DNA of 64,000 nt, taken from Saccharothrix coeruleofusca (lineage in GTDB: Bacteria > Actinomycetota > Actinomycetes > Mycobacteriales > Pseudonocardiaceae). The translations under genes and the position numbers were made by a program. The DNA is taken from assembly GCF_014648515.1 (NCBI RefSeq), contig NZ_BMRG01000004.1, positions 600,522 through 664,521 of the forward strand. Direction: 5' to 3'. Positions 7,832-15,894 of the stretch are shown piece by piece (positions within the stretch are counted from its first letter, which is position 1; every line of letters begins with the position of its first letter). The notes under the pieces are model-generated. The model saw only the letters and a list, made by a program, of their open reading frames with translations. It did no database searches and was not told where the DNA came from.

Positions 7832-8530
7832 GTGGTGGAGGCGAAGCCCGAGAGGCACCGGACGCGGACGAGCATCGTGGAGGTCGCCGCGCGGCTGCTG
7901 CGCGAGCGGGGCGCGCAGGCGGTCACCACGCGCGCGGTCGCGCAGGCGGCCGGGATGCAGGCGCCGACCATCTACCGGTTCTTCGAGGACAAGGACGCGC
8001 TGCTGGACGCCGTCGCCGAGCACGTCTTCGCCACCTACGTCGCCAAGAAGGCGGTCGCCGAGGACGGCGACCCGGTGGCGGACCTGCGCGCCGGGTGGCG
8101 GGTCCACATCGACTTCGGCCTGGCCAACGCGGCGTTGTTCGGCCTGCTCACCGACCCCGCTCGCACAGGCCGCTCACCGGCTGCGACGGCCGGGCTGGAG
8201 GTGCTGCGCGCACGGGTGCGCCGCGTCGCGGCGGCCGGGCGGCTCCGGGTCGCCGAACAGCGCGCCGTCGAACTGCTCCACGCCGCGGGCACCGGCACCG
8301 TGCTCACCCTGCTCGCCCTGCCGCCGCAGGAGCGCGATCCCGGCCTCGCCGACGCGATGTACGAGGCGGTGACGCGCTCGATCCTCACCGACCCGCCCCC
8401 GCTGCCCCCTGGCGGCCCGGCCGCACCCGCCGCGTTGCGCGCCGCGGCGGCGGAGCTGCCGATGCTCACCGCGGCCGAGCGCGCCCTGCTGTCGGAGTGG
8501 CTGGACCGGGAGGGCGGAACTCCGGGCTGA
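7832..8530 (+). CDS. TetR/AcrR-family transcriptional regulator
   Basis: The protein of 232 aa has the TetR N-terminal HTH (residues ~10-55: AARLLRERGAQAVTTRAVAQ, AAGMQAPTIYRFFEDKDALLDAV). The C-terminal ligand/dimer domain is variable. It presumably represses itself and perhaps neighbouring transport genes. GTG codons at 7832 and 7835 are both possible starts. No partner gene is obvious: the ROK gene downstream is on the other strand. Confidence 0.88.
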   Translation: MVEAKPERHRTRTSIVEVAARLLRERGAQAVTTRAVAQAAGMQAPTIYRFFEDKDALLDAVAEHVFATYVAKKAVAEDGDPVADLRAGWRVHIDFGLANAALFGLLTDPARTGRSPAATAGLEVLRARVRRVAAAGRLRVAEQRAVELLHAAGTGTVLTLLALPPQERDPGLADAMYEAVTRSILTDPPPLPPGGPAAPAALRAAAAELPMLTAAERALLSEWLDREGGTPG

Positions 8531-8566
8531 CCTCGGCCCTGTCCTCCGCGCTCGCGCGGCGCGTGC

Positions 8567-8580
8567 GACTTCCCGAAGTC
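8567..8580. terminator. Weak hairpin between convergent genes
   Basis: GACTT-CCCG-AAGTC forms a 5-bp stem between the convergent TetR and ROK genes. There is no T-run, so terminator function is only suggested by position. Confidence 0.3.
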
Positions 8581-8604
8581 CACCACCGGCCGCGCGGTCG
8601 CCCG

Positions 8605-9807
8605 CTACCGGCCCAGCGTCCCCAGCGGGTCGTCCAGGACCGGCTGCCAGGCCAGTTCGGCCGCGCCGACCAGGCTGCCGTCCTCCAACTCGGCGGCCAC
8701 CAGCGGAACGCTGCCGCTGCGGCCCCACAGGCTCCAGTCGGCCACCACCGCGGGCAGCCGCCTCGGCGCGGCCCGCAGCAACCCGCCGTGCAGCCCGCCG
8801 AGCAGGACGCGGTCCGGGTTGAGCACGTTGACCAGCCCCGCCAGGCCGATGCCCAGCCGGTCCACCACCGCGCTCGTGGCGGCCCGCACCGCCAAGTCGG
8901 CGTTCTCCCGGTCCAGCAGCGCCAGCGCCTGCTCCAGCGGCGACCGGTCGGGGTCGGGCTCCCGGCCCGCCGCCGCCAGCAGCGCCAACGGGTCGGTCTC
9001 CACGTCCAGGCAGCCCCGGCCGCCGCAGTGGCAGGGCCGCCCGCGCGGGTTGACCGTCAGGTGGCCGACCTCCATCGCCAGCCCCGCCCCACCCCGGTAG
9101 AGCCTGCCGTCGACCACCAGCGCGCCGCCGACGCCGCGGTGGCCGGTGGCCACGACCAGCAGGTGCCGGGCACCGCGGCCGGCGCCGTGACGGTGCTCGG
9201 CCAGCGCGGTGAGGTTGATGTCGTTGGCCACCGCGGCCGCTCCCGGCAGGCCCGCGCGGGCGATCTCCGCGGCCATGGTCTCGCGCACCGGAGCGCCGGT
9301 CGGCCACGCCACGTGCAGTGGGTTGAGCGCGGTCCCGTCGGGCTCCGCGACCGCCGACGGGACGGCCAGGCCCGCGCCCGCGCAGCGGCGCCCGCTGTCG
9401 CGCAGCAGCGCCAGTCCCGCCTCCACGGCCGCCCGGATGACCCGGTCCGGTTCGGCGGGTACGACCACCCGGTCCGCCGTCCGGGCCACCACGCGCCCGC
9501 CCAGGCCCACCAGCGCCACCTGGTACCCGTCCACGTGCACCTGCGCGGCCAGCACCACCGGCCCACCGGGGTGCACCGCGATCCGGTGCGAGGGTCTGCC
9601 CGCCCCCTCCGAGGCCCCTGGTCGCGCGTCGACCTCGATCAGCCCCAGCGCCTCCAGCTCCGCCACCACCGCACCCGCCGTGGTGCGGGTGACGCCGAGT
9701 TCCGCGGTCAGCGCGGACCTGGTGCGCACCTGCCCGGTGTGCACCAGCGCCAGCGCGCGGCCGAGCACCGCGTGGCCGCGCTTCCCCTTCTGCCCGCTAC
9801 CGGTCAT
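8605..9807 (-). CDS. ROK-family transcriptional regulator (NagC-like, winged HTH plus sugar-kinase fold)
   Basis: The protein of 400 aa begins with a MarR-like winged helix (~20-75: TRSALTAELGVTRTTAGAVVAELEALGLI). A ROK domain follows, with the phosphate loop region, a VANDINLTALAEHRHGA segment, and the zinc motif CHCGGRGCLDVE (CxCGxxGCxE). ROK regulators bind a sugar or sugar phosphate and repress transport or catabolic genes. It is divergent from an MFS permease with only 17 bp between the two start codons, so it very likely controls that permease and itself. Confidence 0.9.
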   Translation of the reverse strand: MTGSGQKGKRGHAVLGRALALVHTGQVRTRSALTAELGVTRTTAGAVVAELEALGLIEVDARPGASEGAGRPSHRIAVHPGGPVVLAAQVHVDGYQVALVGLGGRVVARTADRVVVPAEPDRVIRAAVEAGLALLRDSGRRCAGAGLAVPSAVAEPDGTALNPLHVAWPTGAPVRETMAAEIARAGLPGAAAVANDINLTALAEHRHGAGRGARHLLVVATGHRGVGGALVVDGRLYRGGAGLAMEVGHLTVNPRGRPCHCGGRGCLDVETDPLALLAAAGREPDPDRSPLEQALALLDRENADLAVRAATSAVVDRLGIGLAGLVNVLNPDRVLLGGLHGGLLRAAPRRLPAVVADWSLWGRSGSVPLVAAELEDGSLVGAAELAWQPVLDDPLGTLGR

Positions 9808-9848
9808 CGCCCTACACTCGGTTTGTGACGCCGATGGACAAATTATCC
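9808..9848. promoter_or_regulatory. Divergent promoter region of ROK regulator and MFS gene
   Basis: TACACT (9813-9818) lies six bases before the GTG at 9825, as expected for a leaderless MFS transcript. On the other strand GATAAT (9843-9848 reversed) lies about 35 bases before the ROK ATG at 9807, inside the first MFS codons. The AT-rich ACAAATTATCC there is also a plausible ROK operator half. Confidence 0.45.
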
Positions 9849-11024
9849 ACGACCACGAAAACGGAGGCTTCCCCGGCCCTGGTGCGGCTGCGCGTCGCCA
9901 CCACCGTCTTCTTCGCCCTCGGGGGCTTCGTCTTCGCGGGCTGGGCGGTCCGCATCCCCGCGATCAAGGACCAGGTCGCCGCGACGCCGGGCACGCTGGG
10001 CCTGGCGCTGTTCGCGATGACCGGCTCCGCGGTGGCCACCATGGCCGTCACCGGCAGGCTCTGCGAGCGCTTCGGCAGCAGGCGGGTCGCGGTCGTGGCG
10101 AGCGCCCTGCTCGCGCTCAGCGCCGTGCCGCCCACGCTCACCCGCTCCGCCCTCGCCCTCGGTCTGGCGCTGCTGCTGTTCGGCGTCGCCTACGGCGCGA
10201 TCGACGTGGCCATCAACAGCGTGGCGGTCGACCTGGTGGCCGCGCTGCGCAGGCCGGTCATGCCCAGCCTGCACGCCGCGAACAGCCTCGGCAGCCTGGC
10301 GGGCGCTGGGCTGGGCGGCGTGCTGGCCGGGCACCTGTCCCCCACCGGGCACATGCTGCTGATGGTGCCGGTGGTGCTGGCCGCCACCGCGGTGGGCGGG
10401 TGGTTCCTGCTGACCCGACCGCTGCCCGCCGCGCACCACGAGCAGGCCCCGGTCGACCGGCCCCGCCGCCTGCTGCCGCGCGCGGGCACGGCCCTGCCGC
10501 TGTTCGCGCTGATCGCCCTGTGCGCCGCGTACAGCCAGGGCGCGCTGGACAACTGGGTGCCGCTGCACATCACCGACGACCTGGGTGGCGGCCAAGGCGT
10601 CGCGGCGGCGGGCTACGCGATCGTGCAGGGCACGATGACCATCGGCAGGCTCTCCGGCGTGGCGCTGCTGGAACGCCTCGGCCAGACCAGGGTGGTGGTC
10701 GTCGGCGGCGCCGTGGCGTCGGCGGGCGCCCTGGTGGCCGCGCTGGCGCCGGACCTGGGGGTGGTGTTGGTGGCGCTCGCCGCGACCGGCCTCGGCCTGG
10801 CCAACATCTTCCCGGTGGCCATCGCGCGGGCGGGCGCTCTTGGCGGGCCCAACGGGGTCGCCTTCGCCTCCACCCTCGGCTACGGGGGCATCCTGCTGGC
10901 ACCTCCGACAATCGGTTTCCTGGCGAACGGCTTCGGTCTTCCGCTGGCCTTCACGCTCATCGCCGTGATGGTCGGCGCCGCGACCGTGACCGGCTACGCG
11001 GTGCGGAATTCCGCAGCGCGCTGA
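9825..11024 (+). CDS. MFS transporter
   Basis: The 399-aa protein has about 12 hydrophobic segments (FFALGGFVFAGWAVRIPAI at the first; LALFAMTGSAVATMAVTGRLCERFGSRR at the loop 2-3 region). The layout resembles the YbjJ-type MFS group. The GTG at 9825 gives MTPMDKL; the ATG at 9834 is an alternative. Coupling with a divergent ROK regulator points to a sugar or sugar-derivative substrate. Its resemblance in length and fold to the MFS gene at 17155 is noted, but the two are not near-identical. Confidence 0.85.
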   Translation: MTPMDKLSTTTKTEASPALVRLRVATTVFFALGGFVFAGWAVRIPAIKDQVAATPGTLGLALFAMTGSAVATMAVTGRLCERFGSRRVAVVASALLALSAVPPTLTRSALALGLALLLFGVAYGAIDVAINSVAVDLVAALRRPVMPSLHAANSLGSLAGAGLGGVLAGHLSPTGHMLLMVPVVLAATAVGGWFLLTRPLPAAHHEQAPVDRPRRLLPRAGTALPLFALIALCAAYSQGALDNWVPLHITDDLGGGQGVAAAGYAIVQGTMTIGRLSGVALLERLGQTRVVVVGGAVASAGALVAALAPDLGVVLVALAATGLGLANIFPVAIARAGALGGPNGVAFASTLGYGGILLAPPTIGFLANGFGLPLAFTLIAVMVGAATVTGYAVRNSAAR

Positions 11025-11048
11025 ACGCACTTCGCCGCACGGCCTGCG

Positions 11049-11810
11049 CTACCGCCCGTGCGGGTCGGCCGCGTTGAGCGTGGCCACGACCTGGTCGTAG
11101 TCGCCGCGGGCCTCGCCGTAGCGCAGGAACTTCACGTTCTCCACCTGGATCTCCTTGGCGTCCGGCTGCGCTTCGAAGAGCGAGATCACCTCGTCGGCGA
11201 ACTCGTCGAGCGGCATGGCGAACTCGCTGTCCTGCTGGCCGGGCAGCAGCGCGGTGCGCACCGAGGGCGGCTCCAGCTCGATGACCTGCACCGACGTGTC
11301 CGCCAGCTGCAGCCGCAGCGACTCGCTGAGCATGTGGATGGCCGCCTTGCTCGCGTTGTAGCTCGGCGTGGCCTTCAACGGCGCGAACGCCAGGCCCGAG
11401 GACACGGTCACGATGGTGGCCCGCGGGCGCGTCCGCAGGTGCTCGACGAACGCGGCCACCAACCGGATGGGGCCGAGCAGGTTCGTGGTCACGACCTCCT
11501 CGGCGGATGCCAGGAAGCCGTCGGCGTGGTGCCAGTCCTCGACGCGCATGATGCCCGCCATCGCGATGACCACGTTGAGGTCGGGGTGCGCCCGCAGCAC
11601 CTCGGCGGCCGCGGCGCGGATGCTCTCCGCGTCGGCGGTGTCGATGGACACGGTGTCGAACCCGTGCTCGGCGGCGAGCCGCCGGAGCAGTTCGGTGCGG
11701 CGGCCGCCGATGATGACGGTGTTGCCCCTGGCCCGCAGCCGCTGGGCGAGCGCGAGGCCGATGCCGCTGGTGGCGCCGGGGATGAAGATGGTGTTTCCGC
11801 TGATGTCCAT
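11049..11810 (-). CDS. Short-chain dehydrogenase/reductase (DltE-like SDR)
   Basis: The protein of 253 aa carries the SDR cofactor motif GATSGIG (residues ~11-17), VIAMAGIM (NNAG equivalent), Ser in VTVSSGLAF and the catalytic YNASK. It should oxidise or reduce an alcohol/carbonyl with NAD(P)H. The ATG at 11810 is used; a GTG two codons upstream is possible. It is divergent from an XRE-MmyB regulator with a 99-bp intergenic region, a pairing common in actinomycetes where the regulator controls the SDR. Confidence 0.9.
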   Translation of the reverse strand: MDISGNTIFIPGATSGIGLALAQRLRARGNTVIIGGRRTELLRRLAAEHGFDTVSIDTADAESIRAAAAEVLRAHPDLNVVIAMAGIMRVEDWHHADGFLASAEEVVTTNLLGPIRLVAAFVEHLRTRPRATIVTVSSGLAFAPLKATPSYNASKAAIHMLSESLRLQLADTSVQVIELEPPSVRTALLPGQQDSEFAMPLDEFADEVISLFEAQPDAKEIQVENVKFLRYGEARGDYDQVVATLNAADPHGR

Positions 11811-11897
11811 GCTCACAGCGTGGGCTCGCGGCGGGACCGGCGGGAGAGAGCGCTCATCGGGGGATCGGCGATCCCTGGTTCGCACGGCTCGGACCGG

Positions 11898-11903
11898 GAT
11901 ACT
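11898..11903 (+). promoter_or_regulatory. -10 element of a leaderless XRE transcript
   Basis: GATACT lies six bases before the GTG at 11910 with no Shine-Dalgarno between, matching leaderless initiation. Confidence 0.5.
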
Positions 11904-11909
11904 GGGGGC

Positions 11910-12755
11910 GTGGATCGCGTGGAGCTGGCGGCGTTCCTGCGCAGCCGCCGGGAGCAGTTGCGCCCAGAGGACGTGGGGCTGCCCGCCGGGGCGCGCCGAC
12001 GCGCGAGCGGCCTGCGCCGGGAGGAGGTCGCGGCGCTGGCGGCGATGTCGACCGACTACTACACGCGGCTGGAGCAGCAGCGCGGCCCGCAGCCCAGCGA
12101 GCAGATGCTGGCCGCGCTGGCCCGCGCCCTGCGCCTGACCGACGCCGAGCGCGACTACCTGTTCCGGGTCGCGGGCCGCAACGCTCCCGCCGCCGTGGTC
12201 GCGGCGACGCACGTGGCGCCCGCGCTGCACCGCGTGCTCGACCGGCTGTCGGACACACCCGCGCTGATCCTGTCCAACCTGGGCGAGGTGCTGGTGCAGA
12301 ACCGCATGGCGGAAGCCCTCTACGGCGACCGGTCCCACCTCACCGGCTGGGCGCGCAGCGACATCTACCGCTGGTTCACCGACCCGGCCGAGCGCCTGAT
12401 CTACCCCGAGGGCGACCGCGACCGGCAGAGCCGCGCCATGGTGGCCAACCTCCGCGCCGCCCACGGTTCGATGGGCCCTCGGTCCCGCGCGGGCGAGCTG
12501 GTGCGGCTGCTGCGCGGGGCCAGCCCGGAGTTCGCGCGGCTGTGGGAACGCCACGAGGTCGCCAAGCGCTTCGAGGACCACAAGGTCCTCGTGCACCCCC
12601 AGCTGGGGGAGATCGAGGTGGACTGCCAGGTGCTGTTCACCGAGGACCAGGCGCAGATGCTGCTCGTGCTCACGGCCGCGCCCCGCACGGAGGCGGCCGA
12701 GAAGCTGCAACTGCTCGGCGTGCTGGGTCACCAGCGGTTCGACACCGTCCGGTAG
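11910..12755 (+). CDS. XRE-family regulator with MmyB-like ligand-binding domain
   Basis: The protein of 281 aa has an N-terminal HTH (LRPEDVGLPAGARRRASGLR, REEVAALAAMSTDYYTRLEQ). The C-terminal MmyB-type PAS-like domain contains SNLGEVLVQNRMAEALYG and WARSDIYRWFTDP. This family in actinobacteria generally regulates a neighbouring oxidoreductase gene, here the divergent SDR. The GTG at 11910 is chosen for homology with VELAAFLRSRRE starts and for its -10 box. Confidence 0.9.
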   Translation: MDRVELAAFLRSRREQLRPEDVGLPAGARRRASGLRREEVAALAAMSTDYYTRLEQQRGPQPSEQMLAALARALRLTDAERDYLFRVAGRNAPAAVVAATHVAPALHRVLDRLSDTPALILSNLGEVLVQNRMAEALYGDRSHLTGWARSDIYRWFTDPAERLIYPEGDRDRQSRAMVANLRAAHGSMGPRSRAGELVRLLRGASPEFARLWERHEVAKRFEDHKVLVHPQLGEIEVDCQVLFTEDQAQMLLVLTAAPRTEAAEKLQLLGVLGHQRFDTVR

Positions 12756-12761
12756 GGCCCC

Positions 12762-13853
12762 TCACCGGCTCGGCTCCAGCTCGGCCAAGCCGGTGCGCGC
12801 GACGGCCAGCCGCTCCCCGGCCCCCACCACGGTCTCCCGCGCCACCACGCCGGCCACGACCACCGCGCCCGGCAGCACCACCGACCGCTCCACCACCGCT
12901 CCCGGTTCCACCACCGCGCCGGGGAACACCACGCTGGAGCGCACCCGCGCCCCGCGCGGCAGCTCGCCCACCACCAGGCTGTCGCTGTCCGCGTCGTACC
13001 GCGGCGACCGCCCCGCCAACGTCGTGGGCAAGGCGTTCAGCGGCAGCGGGTGCGGTCGCCGCAACAGCTTCAGCTGCTCGGCGTGGTACCGCTCCACGGT
13101 CCCGATGTCGGCCCAGTAGCCGCTGATCGGGTAGGCCAGCACCCGCCGCCCGGAGGAGATCATGAACGGCAGCACGTCCCGGCTGATGTCGTGCTGCCAG
13201 CCGTCCTCGCCCAGCGCGGCCAACTCGTCCAGCACCCGCCGCAGCACCTGCGCCCGGAACAAGCAGAAAGCGGTGAACACCAGGTCCGACGTCGGTTCGG
13301 CGGGCTTCTCCACCAACCGCCGCACCACCAGGTCGTCGTCGACCTCGACCATGCCGAACAGCCGCACGTACCGCCGCTCGATGCGCTGCACGCCGATCGT
13401 GACGTCCGCGCCGCTGGCCCGGTGCGCGGCGACCATCGGCCCGTAGTCGAAGGAGTAGACGTGATCGGCGTGCTGCACCAGCACGTCCCTCGCGCCGGGC
13501 GCGAACACGTACTCGGCGTTGGCCAGCAGCGCGTCCGCCGTGCCGCGCTCGGGTGGCCGCTCGGGCAGCGGGCCGGGGTCGCCGGAGCGGATCAGCTCGT
13601 CGTGCGGTCCGAAGTGGACTTTGACGCGCGGCCCGTCCCAGTGCCGCGCGAGGTGGTCGATCAGGTCGCGCTCGCGGTGCAGGGACATCAGCACCACCTC
13701 GGGGATGCCCGAGCGAGCCGCGTTGTCGACGCTGAAGTCCACCAGGCGGCACGAGGCCGCGTAGGGCACCAGCGGTTTGCAGGTGTCGTCGGTCAGCCTG
13801 CCCATGCGCTCGCCGAGGCCCCCGGCGAGCAGGGCGGCCCTCACGTCGTCCAC
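12762..13853 (-). CDS. GlgC-like sugar-1-phosphate nucleotidyltransferase, probable cyclitol-1-phosphate nucleotidylyltransferase
   Basis: The protein of 363 aa matches the ADP-glucose pyrophosphorylase fold: LLAGGLGERMGRLTDD, CKPLVPYAASCRLVDF and FSVDNAARSGI at the N-terminus, GTADALLAN mid-domain, SGYWADIGTVERYH, and a C-terminal left-handed helix with PGAVV repeats. Family enzymes form NDP-sugars from sugar-1-phosphate and NTP. In validamycin-type clusters a GlgC homologue (ValB) makes GDP-valienol, the donor for the pseudoglycosyltransferase; that is the role I infer. GTG start, four bases after the stop of the kinase fusion, with GGGGAGG upstream. Primary glycogen metabolism is the alternative, but no glg genes are nearby. 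Confidence 0.85.
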   Translation of the reverse strand: MDDVRAALLAGGLGERMGRLTDDTCKPLVPYAASCRLVDFSVDNAARSGIPEVVLMSLHRERDLIDHLARHWDGPRVKVHFGPHDELIRSGDPGPLPERPPERGTADALLANAEYVFAPGARDVLVQHADHVYSFDYGPMVAAHRASGADVTIGVQRIERRYVRLFGMVEVDDDLVVRRLVEKPAEPTSDLVFTAFCLFRAQVLRRVLDELAALGEDGWQHDISRDVLPFMISSGRRVLAYPISGYWADIGTVERYHAEQLKLLRRPHPLPLNALPTTLAGRSPRYDADSDSLVVGELPRGARVRSSVVFPGAVVEPGAVVERSVVLPGAVVVAGVVARETVVGAGERLAVARTGLAELEPSR

Positions 13854-13857
13854 GGCG

Positions 13858-15894
13858 TCACCACGTCCTCCCCTGCGGTTGGCTGTCGGGCAGCAGCGCG
13901 CGCAGCAGCCGCACCGAGTTGGCCACGCTCTGCCGCCGGGGCAGCAGGGCGTCCTCGTGCTCGACGTAGAGCACGCCGGTGAAGCCCTCGTCCAGCAGCG
14001 CGGCCACCAGCGCGGGCCACGGCAGGTCGCCGCTGCCCAGCGCGCGGAACCGGATCGCGGGCCCCGGTCCGTAGCGGGACCAGCCCGCCCCGGTCGGCAG
14101 GCCGGGGCCGGTCCAGCGCTGGAGGTCCTTGGCGTGCGCGGCGCCCAGGTCGAGGCCCCAGCCGCGCACGCACCCCAGCGGGTCGTGCCCGGTGGCGGCG
14201 ATGTTGGCGACGTCCAGGCACACCCGCACCGACGCGCGGTGGTCCGCGACCGCGTCGAGCAGGGCGCGCGTGCTCGGCGGGTCGTGGGCGACCTGCTTGG
14301 GGTGCGGCTCCACGAGCAGCTCCACGCCGTGCTCGGCGGCCAGGTCGAGCACCGGCTCGGCCGCCTCGCGCCAGGCGGCGACGTTGTCGTCCCAGCCGAC
14401 CTCGCTGTGCCACCAGGACAGCCAGCGCGCCAGGTCTGGCACGCCGAGCATCAGCCGGACCTGCGCGGCGCCGAGGTCGGCGGCGATCCGCACGGCGTTC
14501 AGGGCGTGCCGCAGCGCGTGCGCCCGCTTCTGGTCCGGACTGCCGCGCAGCACGGGATCGGTGTGCGGACCGTGCGGGCCGAGCAGGAGCTGGGTGTCGC
14601 GGCTGTTGCTGACGCAGGTGACGGCGACCGGGCGCAGCGCGGCCCGCAGCTGCGCCCGGTAGTCCGCGTCCCGCGCCCAGCGGTCGGCGTCGACCAGCCC
14701 GGAGGTGCTGTCGGTGGGCAGGTCCACGGCGTCCACACGGGCCTCGACGGCGGCGGCGACCGCGGCGTCCAGGCCCGCGCCGCCCCACGCGGCCAGGCAC
14801 AGCCCCACCGCCACCGGAGCGGTGCTCGCCGGTCCGGCGGCCCTCGGCTCCGGCAGCACCGCCGCCCGCGCGTCGCCGTTCCCGGTCGCGGGCGGCTCCG
14901 GCGCGGGGACCGCCCGTTCGGGAGCGGTCGGGCCGGGAGCGGCCCGGTCCGGGGTGAGGTCCAGCAGCCAGGCGCAGGCGCCGTCGAGACCGGGCGGCAG
15001 GACGATGTCGCCGTCGCGGACGCAGGCGGTCAGCGCCGCCAGCACCGCTTCGTCCGGGTCCGGCACCGGCACCAGCCCGCTCACCGGCAGCGCGGCGCGC
15101 AGCGCCCAGTCCAGCTCGGTGAGCAGCTCGGGGTTGCCCCGCAGCACCCCGCCGCCCGCCGCGACCAGGTACTCGTCCTCCAGCCCCGCCGACCGCGCCG
15201 CCGCGGCGACGCCGACGACCAGCTCGTCCACCGCGCGCGCCACGATCGACGCGGCCACCTCGTCGCCCTCCAGCCACGCCCGGCACACCACCGGGGCCAG
15301 CGCCGCGACATCGGCCTTGGGGAACGCCCGTGCCGCGAGGTCGCGGGCCAGCAGCGCGGGTGTCGGCCGGAACGCCTCCGCCAGCGCGGTCCCCGGTCCC
15401 CGGCCGTCCCGCGCGCGCACCGCCGCGCGCAGCCCCGCGAGGCCGATGTCGAACGCGCTGCCCTCGTCGCTGCCCAGGTACTCGCAGCCGCCCACCCGCG
15501 TGGGCGCGTCCGCCCCGTTGCGGGCCAGGAAGCCCGACCCGGTCCCGCACACGACCACCGCGCCTCGGCCCGCCAGCGGCGGCGCCACCAGCCAGGGCAG
15601 CGCGTCGTTGGACACCACCGCCCGGCCGCGCAGCCCCGCGTCCGCGGCCAGCGCGCGCAACCGGTCCAGCTCGCGCTCGGGGTCCACCGGGTCGAGCGTG
15701 GCCGTGGCGATCCAGCCCAACCCGGCCCCGCCGGGCAGCCGCGCGGCCAGATCGGCGAACAGCGACCGCAGCGCGCCCTCCGCCCGCTGGGCGCCCACCG
15801 AGGCCGGGTTGACCGACCCGCGGCGCGACCTGCCGCCCGGTCCGGTGGCGGTGGTGGTGCTGCCCCCGGCGTCCACCGCCCACAGCGTGCTCAC
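13858..15894 (-). CDS. Bifunctional protein: BadF/GlcNAc-kinase-like kinase fused to xylose-isomerase-type TIM-barrel
   Basis: The predicted protein of 678 aa has two domains. Residues ~1-320 are an ASKHA kinase (VDAGGSTTTA phosphate-1 loop, VVVCGTGSGFLARNG phosphate-2, VAAGGGVL adenosine motif) of the BadF/N-acetylglucosamine-kinase group. A Pro/Ala-rich linker (~325-365) leads to residues ~370-665, an AP-endonuclease-2/sugar isomerase TIM barrel (VELLVEPHPKQ, VRVCLDVANIAATG, GAAHAKDLQ, VLYVEHEDALL) with metal-type Glu, Asp, His and Glu residues. I infer kinase action on a C7-cyclitol and an epimerase or isomerase step on the same intermediate. The GTG start overlaps the cyclase stop by 4 nt (GTGA). 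Confidence 0.85.
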   Translation of the reverse strand: MSTLWAVDAGGSTTTATGPGGRSRRGSVNPASVGAQRAEGALRSLFADLAARLPGGAGLGWIATATLDPVDPERELDRLRALAADAGLRGRAVVSNDALPWLVAPPLAGRGAVVVCGTGSGFLARNGADAPTRVGGCEYLGSDEGSAFDIGLAGLRAAVRARDGRGPGTALAEAFRPTPALLARDLAARAFPKADVAALAPVVCRAWLEGDEVAASIVARAVDELVVGVAAAARSAGLEDEYLVAAGGGVLRGNPELLTELDWALRAALPVSGLVPVPDPDEAVLAALTACVRDGDIVLPPGLDGACAWLLDLTPDRAAPGPTAPERAVPAPEPPATGNGDARAAVLPEPRAAGPASTAPVAVGLCLAAWGGAGLDAAVAAAVEARVDAVDLPTDSTSGLVDADRWARDADYRAQLRAALRPVAVTCVSNSRDTQLLLGPHGPHTDPVLRGSPDQKRAHALRHALNAVRIAADLGAAQVRLMLGVPDLARWLSWWHSEVGWDDNVAAWREAAEPVLDLAAEHGVELLVEPHPKQVAHDPPSTRALLDAVADHRASVRVCLDVANIAATGHDPLGCVRGWGLDLGAAHAKDLQRWTGPGLPTGAGWSRYGPGPAIRFRALGSGDLPWPALVAALLDEGFTGVLYVEHEDALLPRRQSVANSVRLLRALLPDSQPQGRTW

